Below, piece by piece: positions 18,446 to 26,019 of a stretch of DNA of 64,000 nt. The notes beneath the pieces were generated by a model. It ran no database searches. It had not been told where the DNA came from and worked only from the letters and a program-made list of their open reading frames with translations. The stretch spans positions 310,001 through 374,000 of the forward strand of contig NZ_CANMFS010000002.1 in NCBI RefSeq assembly GCF_947497275.1, in the 5' to 3' direction. Numbering within the stretch: the first letter of the stretch is position 1; the number at the start of each line of letters is the position of its first letter. Source of the DNA: an uncultured Sulfitobacter sp. Lineage in GTDB: Bacteria; Pseudomonadota; Alphaproteobacteria; Rhodobacterales; Rhodobacteraceae. A program made the position numbers and the translations under genes.

Positions 18446-18756
18446 GCCTGCACCATGAACGCCCGCGCCAAAAGCTCCGCCGCCGCTTGCGCCGCGGCCA
18501 TCGGGCCGCCGTCGATGTCGGCCCGCGCAAGGGTGCGCGCGTCGATGCGCACACCGCCACCCTGCAATCCCGCCACCAGCAGCGCGAGCACATCGCGTGT
18601 GCCGTAGCGACCCCCTTCAAACCGCTCGACCAGCGCCACCAGCGACGGCTCCTCAAGGGCCTCCTCCAACTCAGCCAACGCACCCAGCGTCAGCTTCATC
18701 CGGTGGCGTTGACCATCAATCGTCAACGCCACCTCTCCGCGCCACCGATTACCCAT
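18442..18756 (-). CDS. GTA gp10-family protein
   Basis: A 104-residue GTA-Gp10 family protein (RWRGEVALTIDGQRHRMKLTLGALAELEEALEEPSLVALVERF). It has an N-terminal beta-rich part and a helical C-terminus. By position and fold it resembles the first of the two tail-assembly chaperone genes of tailed phages. It starts 3 bp after the major tail gene stop and couples to the next gene by a 4-bp overlap. Confidence 0.9.
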   Translation of the reverse strand: MGNRWRGEVALTIDGQRHRMKLTLGALAELEEALEEPSLVALVERFEGGRYGTRDVLALLVAGLQGGGVRIDARTLARADIDGGPMAAAQAAAELLARAFMVQA

Positions 18757-18758
18757 CC

Positions 18759-19187
18759 TCAGACGACCGGCTCGATATAGGGAACAAAGCGCAGCACACC
18801 GGCTGACGCGAGCGACAGCTCATACGTTGCTTCGCCGTTCAACTGACCCGCGTATTCCAGCGAAGTCAGCTGAAACGGCCCTTCGACCACACCGAACTCG
18901 GGGATCACGATCTGGAAATCCGGCGTCAGCCCGTCGAACAACAGCTGGCGCGCCCGCTCGTCCGTGCTCTCGTCGCGGAAAACCCCCGATCCGCTGATCG
19001 CCGCAGACCGCACCCCGGCCCCTGCGAGCAATTCACGCCACCCGCCTTCGGAATCGAGCGATGTCACATCCACCGCCTCGGCGTTGAAACTGATCCGCGT
19101 CGCGCGCAGTCCAGCAATCGTTTCGAAATTGCCATCGGTGGTCATGTCCACTTTGACCAAAAGATCCTTGCCTGCCTGAACAGCCAT
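18759..19187 (-). CDS. GTA major tail tube protein (RcGTA gp9)
   Basis: A 142-residue major tail protein beginning MAVQAGKDLLVKVDMTTDGNFETIAGLRATRISFNA and containing DVTSLDSEGGWRELLAGAGVRSAAISGSGVFRDES. These are the hallmarks of the TP901-1/GTA tail tube family. Hexameric rings of this protein build the tube. The ATG at 19187 has an AGGAG upstream; a much longer in-frame reading that overlaps gp8 in another frame is not real. Confidence 0.95.
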   Translation of the reverse strand: MAVQAGKDLLVKVDMTTDGNFETIAGLRATRISFNAEAVDVTSLDSEGGWRELLAGAGVRSAAISGSGVFRDESTDERARQLLFDGLTPDFQIVIPEFGVVEGPFQLTSLEYAGQLNGEATYELSLASAGVLRFVPYIEPVV

Positions 19188-19227
19188 TCTGTGTACTCCT
19201 TTAAGAAATTTGAAATCAGTCGGGTCT

Positions 19228-19638
19228 TCAGTCGTCCTGCACCCGCGCACGGAACCGCAGATCGATCTGTCGCGCGCTCGCCGCATCGATCCGACGCGCC
19301 GTTGCCCGGTCAAAGCGCAGCGAGACAAGACGCCCCCGCACCAGATCCAGATCGGCATTGTGCAGAACGTCACTGATCGCGGCCGCGGCACGCTTGGCGC
19401 GGGCAAATCCAGGAAGCGTCGTGATGACCGAGACGTTGAGTGTGTGCGCCGCGCCCCCGCCGCTGCCATCTGACGCATCGCGGACAGTCTCGCTGCCCAG
19501 CTGGACGTAGATGTCGGGCACGCTGCCGGCGGGCACCGCATCGTAGACCGACGCCCCCACTTCCGCCGCAAGCGCGGCGTCTGCGCTGAGCGCGTCGAAA
19601 ACGGCGGTCTGAAGTGCCGCTGAAACCGCATAGCTCAT
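19228..19638 (-). CDS. GTA DUF3168 tail terminator protein (RcGTA gp8)
   Basis: A 136-residue DUF3168 protein (SAALQTAVFDALSADAALAAEVGASVYDAVPAGSVPDIYVQLG). The family acts as the tail terminator that caps the tube at the neck. It overlaps the head-tail adaptor gene by 4 bp and is separated from the tail tube gene by 40 bp. Confidence 0.93.
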   Translation of the reverse strand: MSYAVSAALQTAVFDALSADAALAAEVGASVYDAVPAGSVPDIYVQLGSETVRDASDGSGGGAAHTLNVSVITTLPGFARAKRAAAAISDVLHNADLDLVRGRLVSLRFDRATARRIDAASARQIDLRFRARVQDD

Positions 19639-19973
19639 ACCACCTGCTCCTCATGCGCAAAACAGGTCAGATAACGTCCGCTTACATCGCGCTCCGCCAC
19701 CGCCTCGATCGTGAAAATCCGCGTGCCAAGGCGGAACCGCTGCTGGGCAGTAGGCCGCTCGGCGCTGCCAACCGGTGCCCCGCGCACCGTTATCCTGAAT
19801 GTCATACGGCTGACCGGCGCGCCGCTCAACGCGGCTTCGCGCCCCGTGCGCGCGGCGATCTCACCCCACAGGACGCCCAGTGGCACCCATCCCGCTACGA
19901 AACCGCCCGCTCCGTCATGCAACAGGTCAGGTGCTTCGAGCACGAGCTGCCTGTTCAGTCGCGGCGCGCTCAT
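19635..19973 (-). CDS. GTA head-tail adaptor / stopper (RcGTA gp7)
   Basis: A 112-residue phage head-tail joining protein (APRLNRQLVLEAPDLLHDGAGGFVAGWVPLGVLWGEI, then RTGREAALSGAPVSRMTFRITVR). The family pattern of a small beta-barrel adaptor is clear. It overlaps both neighbours by 4 bp. Confidence 0.92.
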   Translation of the reverse strand: MSAPRLNRQLVLEAPDLLHDGAGGFVAGWVPLGVLWGEIAARTGREAALSGAPVSRMTFRITVRGAPVGSAERPTAQQRFRLGTRIFTIEAVAERDVSGRYLTCFAHEEQVV

Positions 19974-20566
19974 GCCCGCTCTCCGACGCCTAGACGCAGA
20001 TTGCGGTACCGCTCGATCAAGCTGGTCACGCCAAATGGCATGCAGCCACCGCTCAGCCCGGTATCGTGGCGATATTCATAATAATGCGCGGCCAACATCA
20101 GCACCGCCTGCTGAAGATCGCTGGGCACGTCGTCCCAATCGGGTCCGAAACCCGCCAGAAAACGCAGCCGCAACTCCCCACCCCTATCCGGACAGGGCAA
20201 AGCCGCTCCAGCCGCTCTCAAGCGCGGCGTTTGGGTGTCGCGTTCCAGCCAATACGCAGCCGGATCTATCTCCTGGCTCGCGCCGTCGTGGGCCACAAGT
20301 GTCAGCGCAGCTATCACAGTGACCGGTGCCATACCCAGCGCCAGCGCCTGGCTGTTTCGCAGCGCGTTGACCGACAGGGTAAATTCGCGCTCGATCAATG
20401 CCTTGCCGGTGCGGGCTTCGATCGCCGTCATCGCAGCGCGCAAAAATCCACGCAAAACGACGTCCTGCACCTCGGTATCGGCGAACCCCGTTCCCATGCG
20501 CATATGCGCTTTGAACGTATCCACCGGCAGGGCATCGTCCGGCACGTTTGTCTCTTCGATCAACAT
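19970..20566 (-). CDS. GTA head-tail connector (RcGTA gp6)
   Basis: A 198-residue connector protein of the phiE125 gp8/HK97 gp6 type: VDTFKAHMRMGTGFADTEVQDVVLRGFLRAAMTAIEARTGKALI near the N-terminus and WDDVPSDLQQAVLMLAAHYYEYRHD near the C-terminus. I chose the ATG at 20566 because GAGAGAGG lies 7 bp upstream; an in-frame start at 20593 is less likely. It follows the capsid gene after an unusually long spacer of about 195 bp. Confidence 0.92.
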   Translation of the reverse strand: MLIEETNVPDDALPVDTFKAHMRMGTGFADTEVQDVVLRGFLRAAMTAIEARTGKALIEREFTLSVNALRNSQALALGMAPVTVIAALTLVAHDGASQEIDPAAYWLERDTQTPRLRAAGAALPCPDRGGELRLRFLAGFGPDWDDVPSDLQQAVLMLAAHYYEYRHDTGLSGGCMPFGVTSLIERYRNLRLGVGERA

Positions 20567-20761
20567 CTCAAAGCCTCTCTCAACTTCGCTCAACTCCGGC
20601 CGCCCCGCATGCGGGAGGCTTCCCAGTACCGGGCGCCCGTCCCGCCCTCCGCGTTGCTCGGTCGGAGGGGAGCTTGCTAGACAACACGAAGGGTCTAGAC
20701 AGGGACGCGCGCCCGGACCGGCACGAAGGAATGCCCCCGCACCGGCTTCGGTTCTTCCGTC
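20567..20761 (-). other. Structured spacer between GTA capsid and gp6 genes
   Basis: No gene is visible in these 195 bp, although almost all other GTA genes overlap. Three inverted repeats occur: the palindrome CCCGCATGCGGG (20604-20615), CCCTCCG/CGGAGGG (20645-20651 with 20663-20669) and CTAGAC/GTCTAG (20677-20682 with 20693-20698). None is followed by a T run on the minus strand. They could stabilise the capsid mRNA 3' end or set a processing point. Confidence 0.6.
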
Positions 20762-21937
20762 TTAGGAAGCGCCGAATTTCAGAAGCTTGATCGCCGCAAA
20801 GTCGCTTACATCGCCGCCCACACGCTTGGTTGCGTAGAAAAGGACATGCGGCTTGGCGCTGAAGGGGTCGCGCAGGATACGCAGATCGGGGCGCTCGGCG
20901 ATGGTGTAACCCGCAGCGAAGTCACCGAACGCAATCGCCGTCGCATTCGCGTCCGCATCAGGCATGTCTTCGGCAATCAACACAGGATACCCCATCAGAC
21001 GCGCAGGTTCGCCCGCCGCCAGACCATCGGACCACAAAAAGCGGCCATCCATATCCTTGAGCTTGCGGATGATTCCGGCTGTCTTGGAGTTCATCACGAA
21101 GCTCGCGTTGGCACGGTATTGTGCACCCAGCGCATAGACCACATCCACGATGGCATCGGCTGTAACCTCGCCAGAAACGCCCGTCGGCACGTAACCCAGA
21201 TTGCCCCAGGCCCATACATCATTGTCGACCGTGCTGTGCGCAAGAACACCCTTGGGCTTGTCGATCCCATCACCGTTGATGAACGCGCTCGCCTCGGCCC
21301 GCGCGAATTTATCCGCGATACGGCCCGCAAGCCAGCCTTCGATGTCGAACGCACTGTCGTCAAGCAGACGCTGCGACGCCTTAGGCAATGCGCTCAACTC
21401 GTGCAGTTGTACGGTGATGCGGTCGATCTGCGGCGTGTCACTCTCGCCGATGGTCGACGTTTCCGTGGCCCATCCGGCACCGACGTCCGAATGATCAACG
21501 AGCACGTCATAGGACGTCGCCTCCACATTAACCACGGATGCGATCGCGCGGATCGACGCAGTGGTGTTAAGCACCGATTTCACCATGTCCGATGTCTGCG
21601 GATCAACAAGATAGCCCCCGTCGGAATTTACCGCCGTGGACAGCGCCTTGCCCTCGAGCTGCAGACCGCGCAGGCCGTCGTCATCGCCGGTACGCACATA
21701 GGCGTTAAAGGCCTTCTCATGCGGTGCGCCCGCATCGGTGGCAGCCGCCAAAGGAGGGCGTGCAGCGTTCAGTGATTTGCGGTCCAGCATGTTCATTCGC
21801 TCTTCTGTTTGTTGAAGTTTCGTTTCAATGTCGGCTTGAAAGCCTTTGAATTCGTGGACAAAGCCGGTCACGGCCCGCCGCACGTCCTCAGCCGGGGACA
21901 AGTCATTTCCCACGGCCTTCTCTTCGGTCATGCTCAT
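20762..21937 (-). CDS. GTA major capsid protein, HK97 fold (RcGTA gp5)
   Basis: A 391-residue HK97-type capsid protein. The N-terminal about 100 residues form the helical delta/scaffold domain (AVTGFVHEFKGFQADIETKLQQTEERM), which the gp4 protease should remove. The mature part starts near KALSTAVNSDGGYLVDPQTSDMVKS and contains the usual E-loop and A/P-domain motifs (RIADKFARAEASAFINGDG, GIIRKLKDMDGRFLW, MGYPVLIAEDMP). Of three closely spaced ATGs I chose 21937, which makes a 4-bp ATGA overlap with gp4 and gives good spacing to a purine-rich site. Confidence 0.96.
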   Translation of the reverse strand: MSMTEEKAVGNDLSPAEDVRRAVTGFVHEFKGFQADIETKLQQTEERMNMLDRKSLNAARPPLAAATDAGAPHEKAFNAYVRTGDDDGLRGLQLEGKALSTAVNSDGGYLVDPQTSDMVKSVLNTTASIRAIASVVNVEATSYDVLVDHSDVGAGWATETSTIGESDTPQIDRITVQLHELSALPKASQRLLDDSAFDIEGWLAGRIADKFARAEASAFINGDGIDKPKGVLAHSTVDNDVWAWGNLGYVPTGVSGEVTADAIVDVVYALGAQYRANASFVMNSKTAGIIRKLKDMDGRFLWSDGLAAGEPARLMGYPVLIAEDMPDADANATAIAFGDFAAGYTIAERPDLRILRDPFSAKPHVLFYATKRVGGDVSDFAAIKLLKFGAS

Positions 21938-22566
21938 GCGCATTTCCCCCGTTTGGTTGCTGTCTGCGGCGATCTCAATTCGGCCCGCGCCGCATCGAAA
22001 TCTGCCGCCATGTCGCGCAGGATCTCACCAAGACTGACAAAACCGCCAGCCTTCGCCGCCACCCGCGCACTGGGCAGCATCGGGAAAGTCACCAGCGACA
22101 CCTCCCAAAGCTCCAGTTCCTGCAAGAGCCGCTGGCCCTTGGTATTTTTCGTCGCCTTCACCGTGCGGTAGCCGATCGACAGACCGTCGATCGCACCTGC
22201 TTCGATCAGGGCAATCGCTTCACGCCCCTTCCCAACCGATTTCAGGATGCGCCCCTTCACGAACAGGCCACGGGCGTCCTCGCGCACGTCGTCCCAGACG
22301 CCGATGGGCTGTGCGGGATCGTGCTGCCACAGCATTTTCACACCGCGCTTCGCCGCCGCCAGTGCCTTCAGGCTCGTCCCGTAAGCACCGGCTTCGACCA
22401 CATCATTGCCCTGGTCGACCGCTCCGAAAAAGCTGGCGTAGCCGCTTATCTCGACGCCGCTGTCCACCTTCGCCACCTCGTCAAGCGCAATGAATTTTCG
22501 CTCGAGACCGGGCAACCCGCCGCCGGTCTCCGGGACCAGCCCGAAGTCGTTTCCATTCATAATCAT
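21934..22566 (-). CDS. GTA prohead protease, HK97 family (RcGTA gp4)
   Basis: A 210-residue HK97-type prohead protease. The conserved elements are ISGYASFFGAVDQGNDVVEAGAYG, MLWQHDPAQPIGVWDDVRED (catalytic His) and IDGLSIGYRT (catalytic Ser), ending with the LWEVSLVTFPMLPSARV motif. It trims the capsid N-terminal domain during head maturation. The ATG at 22566 follows AAGGAGAC. Longer in-frame readings overlap the small gene upstream and are rejected. Confidence 0.94.
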   Translation of the reverse strand: MIMNGNDFGLVPETGGGLPGLERKFIALDEVAKVDSGVEISGYASFFGAVDQGNDVVEAGAYGTSLKALAAAKRGVKMLWQHDPAQPIGVWDDVREDARGLFVKGRILKSVGKGREAIALIEAGAIDGLSIGYRTVKATKNTKGQRLLQELELWEVSLVTFPMLPSARVAAKAGGFVSLGEILRDMAADFDAARAELRSPQTATKRGKCA

Positions 22567-22592
22567 GGATGTCTCCTTGTTGATTTTTTCGC

Positions 22593-22814
22593 CTAGGGTG
22601 CGACCACCAGAAATGACTGCACCGCCTGCGCCAGGATGACCGCGACCACCCCGTAGACCGTCAGCCAAAGCCGACGCTCCAATCGCTCGATCATCACCTC
22701 GATCCGGTTCAACCTGTGTGTAAGGTTGGCAAAATGGATCGCACTGACCTGCTCGTGCGCCTGCAATTTCATTCCCGGCGCGCATTGAAACCGCTCGACG
22801 GGATGCTCACTCAT
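22593..22814 (-). CDS. GTA head formation protein, rcc01685-type small membrane protein
   Basis: A 73-residue protein between the portal and protease genes. It has a helical first half (HFANLTHRLNRIEVMIERLERRLW) and one C-terminal hydrophobic helix (LTVYGVVAVILAQAVQSFLVVA). Small genes of this kind at this position are part of the conserved GTA set (RCAP_rcc01685 family). It overlaps the end of the portal gene by 8 bp. Confidence 0.88.
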   Translation of the reverse strand: MSEHPVERFQCAPGMKLQAHEQVSAIHFANLTHRLNRIEVMIERLERRLWLTVYGVVAVILAQAVQSFLVVAP

Positions 22815-23979
22815 CGGCGGCCACCGCAGGCAATCCCAACAGCTTGCGCTTCTCTGCCTCGGTCAGGAATGCAGCCCCCGCAACCCGCGCCCACTGCGCA
22901 TCGCGCTCCGCACTCAGCGCCGGTACCTGGTCCAGATCGGGCTTCACCTCGACCGTTTCGCCGGTAAAGCCGGAGAGCCAATGCGCCAGCACCGCGGTCA
23001 CCCGCGTCGCAAGCGGCAAGACGGTCAGGCGGTAAAACGCGCGGTTTGCCTCCTGATAGTTGGCATAGGTGGCGTCGCCCTGAATACCGATCAGCATCGG
23101 CGGCACCCCAAAGGCGAGCGCGATCTCGCGCGCCGCAGCCTCCTTGGTCTTCTGGAACTCCATGTCGGACGGGGAAAAGCCCATCGGCTTCCAGTCCAGT
23201 CCACCTTCCAGCAGCATCGGACGTCCGGCATTGCGCGCGCCCTGATGGTGGCTCTCCATTTCGCTCACCAACCGGTCGTACTGGTCATTGCTCAGCGTGC
23301 CCTGCCCCTCGGCGCCCTTGTAGATGATCGCCCCAGAAGGCCGCGCCGCATTGTCGAGCAGCGCCTTCGCCCACCGCGATGCGGAATTGTGCACGTCCAT
23401 CGCCATCGCCGCAGCCTGCATCGGCGAAAAGCCGTAGTGGTCGTCCTGGGGGTGGAAATTGCGCACATGACACACAGGCATGCCCTGGGTGGCATCAAAC
23501 CGGTGCTTGCGCGCCCCGACCGCATATTCATACGCCACCGGCCAGCCATCCGCCCCCGGCACCACAGACATCCGGTCGGATCGCAGCACATGCAACTCCA
23601 GCGGCACACCGGTTTCACCGCCCACCGCCTCGACGTACCCATCACCCGACAGCAACAGCTGTGCATAGAGCGCCTCAAGCAGTTCCGCCCGCCCCTGCGC
23701 GCCGTTCGGCCGCGCCAGCAGCGCCAGCAAAGGGTGTGTCTCGAACCGCTGCGTCGTGTCTTGCAAAACCAGAGGCAGCGCCGCAGCCGCCTCCGCAATC
23801 AGCTTGACAGACCGGAAGCCAACCGGATTGCCCAAGAACCCCGTCCGCGTCAAAGACACCGTGTCACGCGGGCTCCACGCCACGCACCCGGCACTTTGCA
23901 CCGACACGACCCGCCCCGTGGCAGACGCCTTCACCTCCGCCACTTCTTCCGCCCCGCGCCGTAGAAAATCAAACATCAT
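22807..23979 (-). CDS. GTA portal protein, HK97 family (RcGTA gp3)
   Basis: A 390-residue HK97-type portal protein. Conserved features are LARPNGAQGRAELLEALYAQLLLSGDGYVE, VCHVRNFHPQDDHYGFSPMQAA, GGLDWKPMGFSPSDMEFQKTKEAAAREIALAFGVPPMLIGI and ANYQEANRAFYRLTVLPLATRV. The portal dodecamer is the DNA entry and exit gate of the head. An AAGGAG lies 8 bp before the start. It is separated from the large terminase gene by 195 bp that contain a strong terminator. Confidence 0.96.
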   Translation of the reverse strand: MMFDFLRRGAEEVAEVKASATGRVVSVQSAGCVAWSPRDTVSLTRTGFLGNPVGFRSVKLIAEAAAALPLVLQDTTQRFETHPLLALLARPNGAQGRAELLEALYAQLLLSGDGYVEAVGGETGVPLELHVLRSDRMSVVPGADGWPVAYEYAVGARKHRFDATQGMPVCHVRNFHPQDDHYGFSPMQAAAMAMDVHNSASRWAKALLDNAARPSGAIIYKGAEGQGTLSNDQYDRLVSEMESHHQGARNAGRPMLLEGGLDWKPMGFSPSDMEFQKTKEAAAREIALAFGVPPMLIGIQGDATYANYQEANRAFYRLTVLPLATRVTAVLAHWLSGFTGETVEVKPDLDQVPALSAERDAQWARVAGAAFLTEAEKRKLLGLPAVAADE

Positions 23980-24118
23980 CCCGCTCGCTCCTTGCCCAAG
24001 TCTTGCCCATGTCCCGCAGCAGCCGTGACTGCCTCAACGCTTCGAAACACAATCTCTCACCAAAGGATTAAACCCACCGGACCACACCGTGCGTTGCGCG
24101 GGCGGACCCTGCCCGAAA

Positions 24119-24148
24119 CGAAAAAAGGGAGGACCGAAGCCCTCCCCA
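24119..24148 (-). terminator. Intrinsic terminator inside the GTA operon (between gp2 and gp3)
   Basis: On the minus strand GGGAGGGC (24146-24139) pairs with GTCCTCCC (24134-24127) around a TTCG tetraloop, including one G-U pair. A run of six T follows (24126-24121). It lies 26 bp after the terL stop and before the portal gene. Confidence 0.85.
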
Positions 24149-24173
24149 TCGTCAAACGCAAGACACTTCCCCC

Positions 24174-25586
24174 CTAAAGGGTACGTACGCCGGGCTGCCG
24201 CCATTTCGCAGCGGGCGCGATCATCAGTTCGTGCAACGCCCAGACCAGCGCGTCGACACGGTCAGGCGACCCGCCCCCCTCATAGCCGCGTGCCGTCATC
24301 CGCGTCATCTGGTCTTCCAGCGCATCGAGATCCGGTAGATGACGTACCCGCCCCTGCTCGTATAACGCAGCGACGGGTTCGGCACGTGCCACCTTGCCCC
24401 GTGTCGCGTGAACTCCCTTGTACGGCACCAGTGGGTCAATCTGCCGGATAACCTCCTGCACCATCTGGCCTCCCTGGTTGACCTCCGCCACCAAACGATC
24501 CGCGCCGAATTGCTCCATCGCGGCAATCGCCGCGCGCGCCCATCCGCTCGGCCCCTGTCCGCGCACCGTGCAATCGGCCAGCACGAAGGCCCGCCAGTCC
24601 TGCGGCGGTCCGCTGCTTTGCACGCCCGCCACGACGATCCCGCACTCATCCGCCGCCGCGCCGGAGGTCGTTGCCGGGTCCACCGCGACCACGATCCGGT
24701 CAAGCCTTGGTACATTGCGGACCCGACACGCCTCCAGCATCGCCGATGTCCACAACGCTCCCTCGGCATCCGCCAGCAGAACGCCGTCAAGCTCTTGGCG
24801 CCCCAACCGCGTACCGCGATAGCGCGCGCGCACCTCTTCCAGAAACGACGCCGCCAGATTGGCGCGGTTGGCTTCGGTGGGCGCGTGTGTCACCACCGTC
24901 GAGGGCGACCTTAACAAGTCCTTCAACACGCCAACATTGCGCGGCGTCGTTGTCACGCAAACCTGCGGGCGATCCCCCAGCCGCAGCGCGAATTGCAGCA
25001 TATCCCACGTCTCCTGCGCTTTCTTCCATTTGCCGATCTCGTCCACCCAGGCCGCGTCGAATTGCGGACCGCGCAGGCCTTCGGGATCATGCGCCGAATG
25101 AACGGTCGCTATCGCCCCATTGGGCCACACAAGCCGCTTGCGCGTCGCCTCCCAATCCGGCCTGCGATCTTCGGGCGAGCAGGCCAATATCCCACTGTCT
25201 CCAAATATCATGACCTCCCGCACTTGATCTATTGTCTCGCCGACAAGCGCCACTCGGCTGCAACGGCCCTTGTCCAGCGGTCGCGATCCCTCGACGACCG
25301 ACCGCACCCATTCGGCGCCGGCCCGCGTCTTGCCCGCACCGCGCCCGCCCATGATGACCCAGGACCGCCAGTCTCCCTCCGGCGGCAACTGGTGCGGCAT
25401 CGCCCAGAAATCGAATAAAAAAGGGAGAGCACGAAGCTCCCCCTCCCCCAGCTCATTCAGGAATTGTTCCTGTACCGATGGCGCTGCGGAGCCGATCCAG
25501 CTTGCACCCGATGTCAGCCCGCACCCGGTCGAGGTCAAGCGCGACCCCGCCACGTGCAATTCCGGCTTTTCTGTTTCGGCAGTCAT
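24174..25586 (-). CDS. GTA large terminase (RcGTA gp2)
   Basis: A protein of up to 470 residues with the TerL architecture. The ATPase domain has Walker A GGRGAGKT (about residues 80-87), Walker B AAWVDEIGKW and the motif TTTPRN. The RNase-H-like nuclease domain starts with VVAVDPATT, continues with VAEVNQGGQMVQEVI and ends with SPDRVDALVWALHEL. It packages host DNA into GTA heads. The ATG at 25586 gives a 134-bp overlap with gp1. Homologues usually begin nearer the motif LRALPFLFDFWA, so a later start such as GTG 25553 or a non-ATG codon is possible. Confidence 0.94.
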   Translation of the reverse strand: MTAETEKPELHVAGSRLTSTGCGLTSGASWIGSAAPSVQEQFLNELGEGELRALPFLFDFWAMPHQLPPEGDWRSWVIMGGRGAGKTRAGAEWVRSVVEGSRPLDKGRCSRVALVGETIDQVREVMIFGDSGILACSPEDRRPDWEATRKRLVWPNGAIATVHSAHDPEGLRGPQFDAAWVDEIGKWKKAQETWDMLQFALRLGDRPQVCVTTTPRNVGVLKDLLRSPSTVVTHAPTEANRANLAASFLEEVRARYRGTRLGRQELDGVLLADAEGALWTSAMLEACRVRNVPRLDRIVVAVDPATTSGAAADECGIVVAGVQSSGPPQDWRAFVLADCTVRGQGPSGWARAAIAAMEQFGADRLVAEVNQGGQMVQEVIRQIDPLVPYKGVHATRGKVARAEPVAALYEQGRVRHLPDLDALEDQMTRMTARGYEGGGSPDRVDALVWALHELMIAPAAKWRQPGVRTL

Positions 25587-25806
25587 ACAGCATCAGCTCC
25601 GCTTTCTGGCAGCGCCCGATGACATCAGTGGCAGCACTGATTGTCTTGGCCGCTGCGGTTGCATTGATATCCTCCCCGGCTCTGGCCCGTTCCTTCAGGC
25701 TCTCTATTTCTTCTCTCAACTCGCCCAACGTGCGTTTGACAGAGGCAAACAGGGCTTCTGCGTCGGCAAGCTCGTCGAGGTGATACGCCGGGGTGCTAAC
25801 AGTCAT
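25453..25806 (-). CDS. GTA small terminase-like protein (RcGTA gp1)
   Basis: A 117-residue mainly helical protein (DELADAEALFASVKRTLGELREEIESLKERA, then NATAAAKTISAATDVIGRCQKAELMLYDCRN). It is the first gene of the cluster. The R. capsulatus homologue was shown to act as TerS, partnering the large terminase. The start chosen (MTVSTPAY) has AAGGA upstream; a reading to 25905 runs into the promoter region. It overlaps the terL gene. Confidence 0.88.
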   Translation of the reverse strand: MTVSTPAYHLDELADAEALFASVKRTLGELREEIESLKERARAGEDINATAAAKTISAATDVIGRCQKAELMLYDCRNRKAGIARGGVALDLDRVRADIGCKLDRLRSAIGTGTIPE

Positions 25807-25939
25807 CCGATATCGGTCCTTCCGCTTGGGTATCTCCAACCGAAAAAAGTGGCACAGCGGGTCACGACAGGAATGACGCAGCCGCTCTGCCAGTTCTCCT
25901 AGCAAGGAATATTACTATCGAGAAAAGGACGAAAAGTCA
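25807..25939 (-). promoter_or_regulatory. Presumed GTA operon promoter region
   Basis: About 135 bp between the mltG terminator and gp1. It is AT-richer than its surroundings in the part around 25905-25930 (minus strand ...GATAGTAATATTCC), which could hold a -10 element. In R. capsulatus GTA expression depends on GafA acting at this location. I cannot point to a binding site from sequence alone. Confidence 0.4.
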
Positions 25940-25974
25940 AGAAAAACGGGGTTAACATAAACTGCTAACCCCGT
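25940..25974 (-). terminator. Terminator after mltG
   Basis: On the minus strand ACGGGGTTA (25974-25966) pairs with TAACCCCGT (25954-25946), followed by a T run (TTTTTCTT). It separates the fab-mltG transcript from the GTA operon, so the GTA genes need their own promoter. Confidence 0.85.
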
Positions 25975-26019
25975 GCGTTGCTTGACAAAATCGTTAATTG
26001 ACCGCTCGGCGCGGTAACT

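Noticed and set aside
18759..19631. A long form of the GTA major tail protein
   Set aside because: The added N-terminal part is gp8 read in another frame; the true start with a good ribosome-binding site is at 19187.
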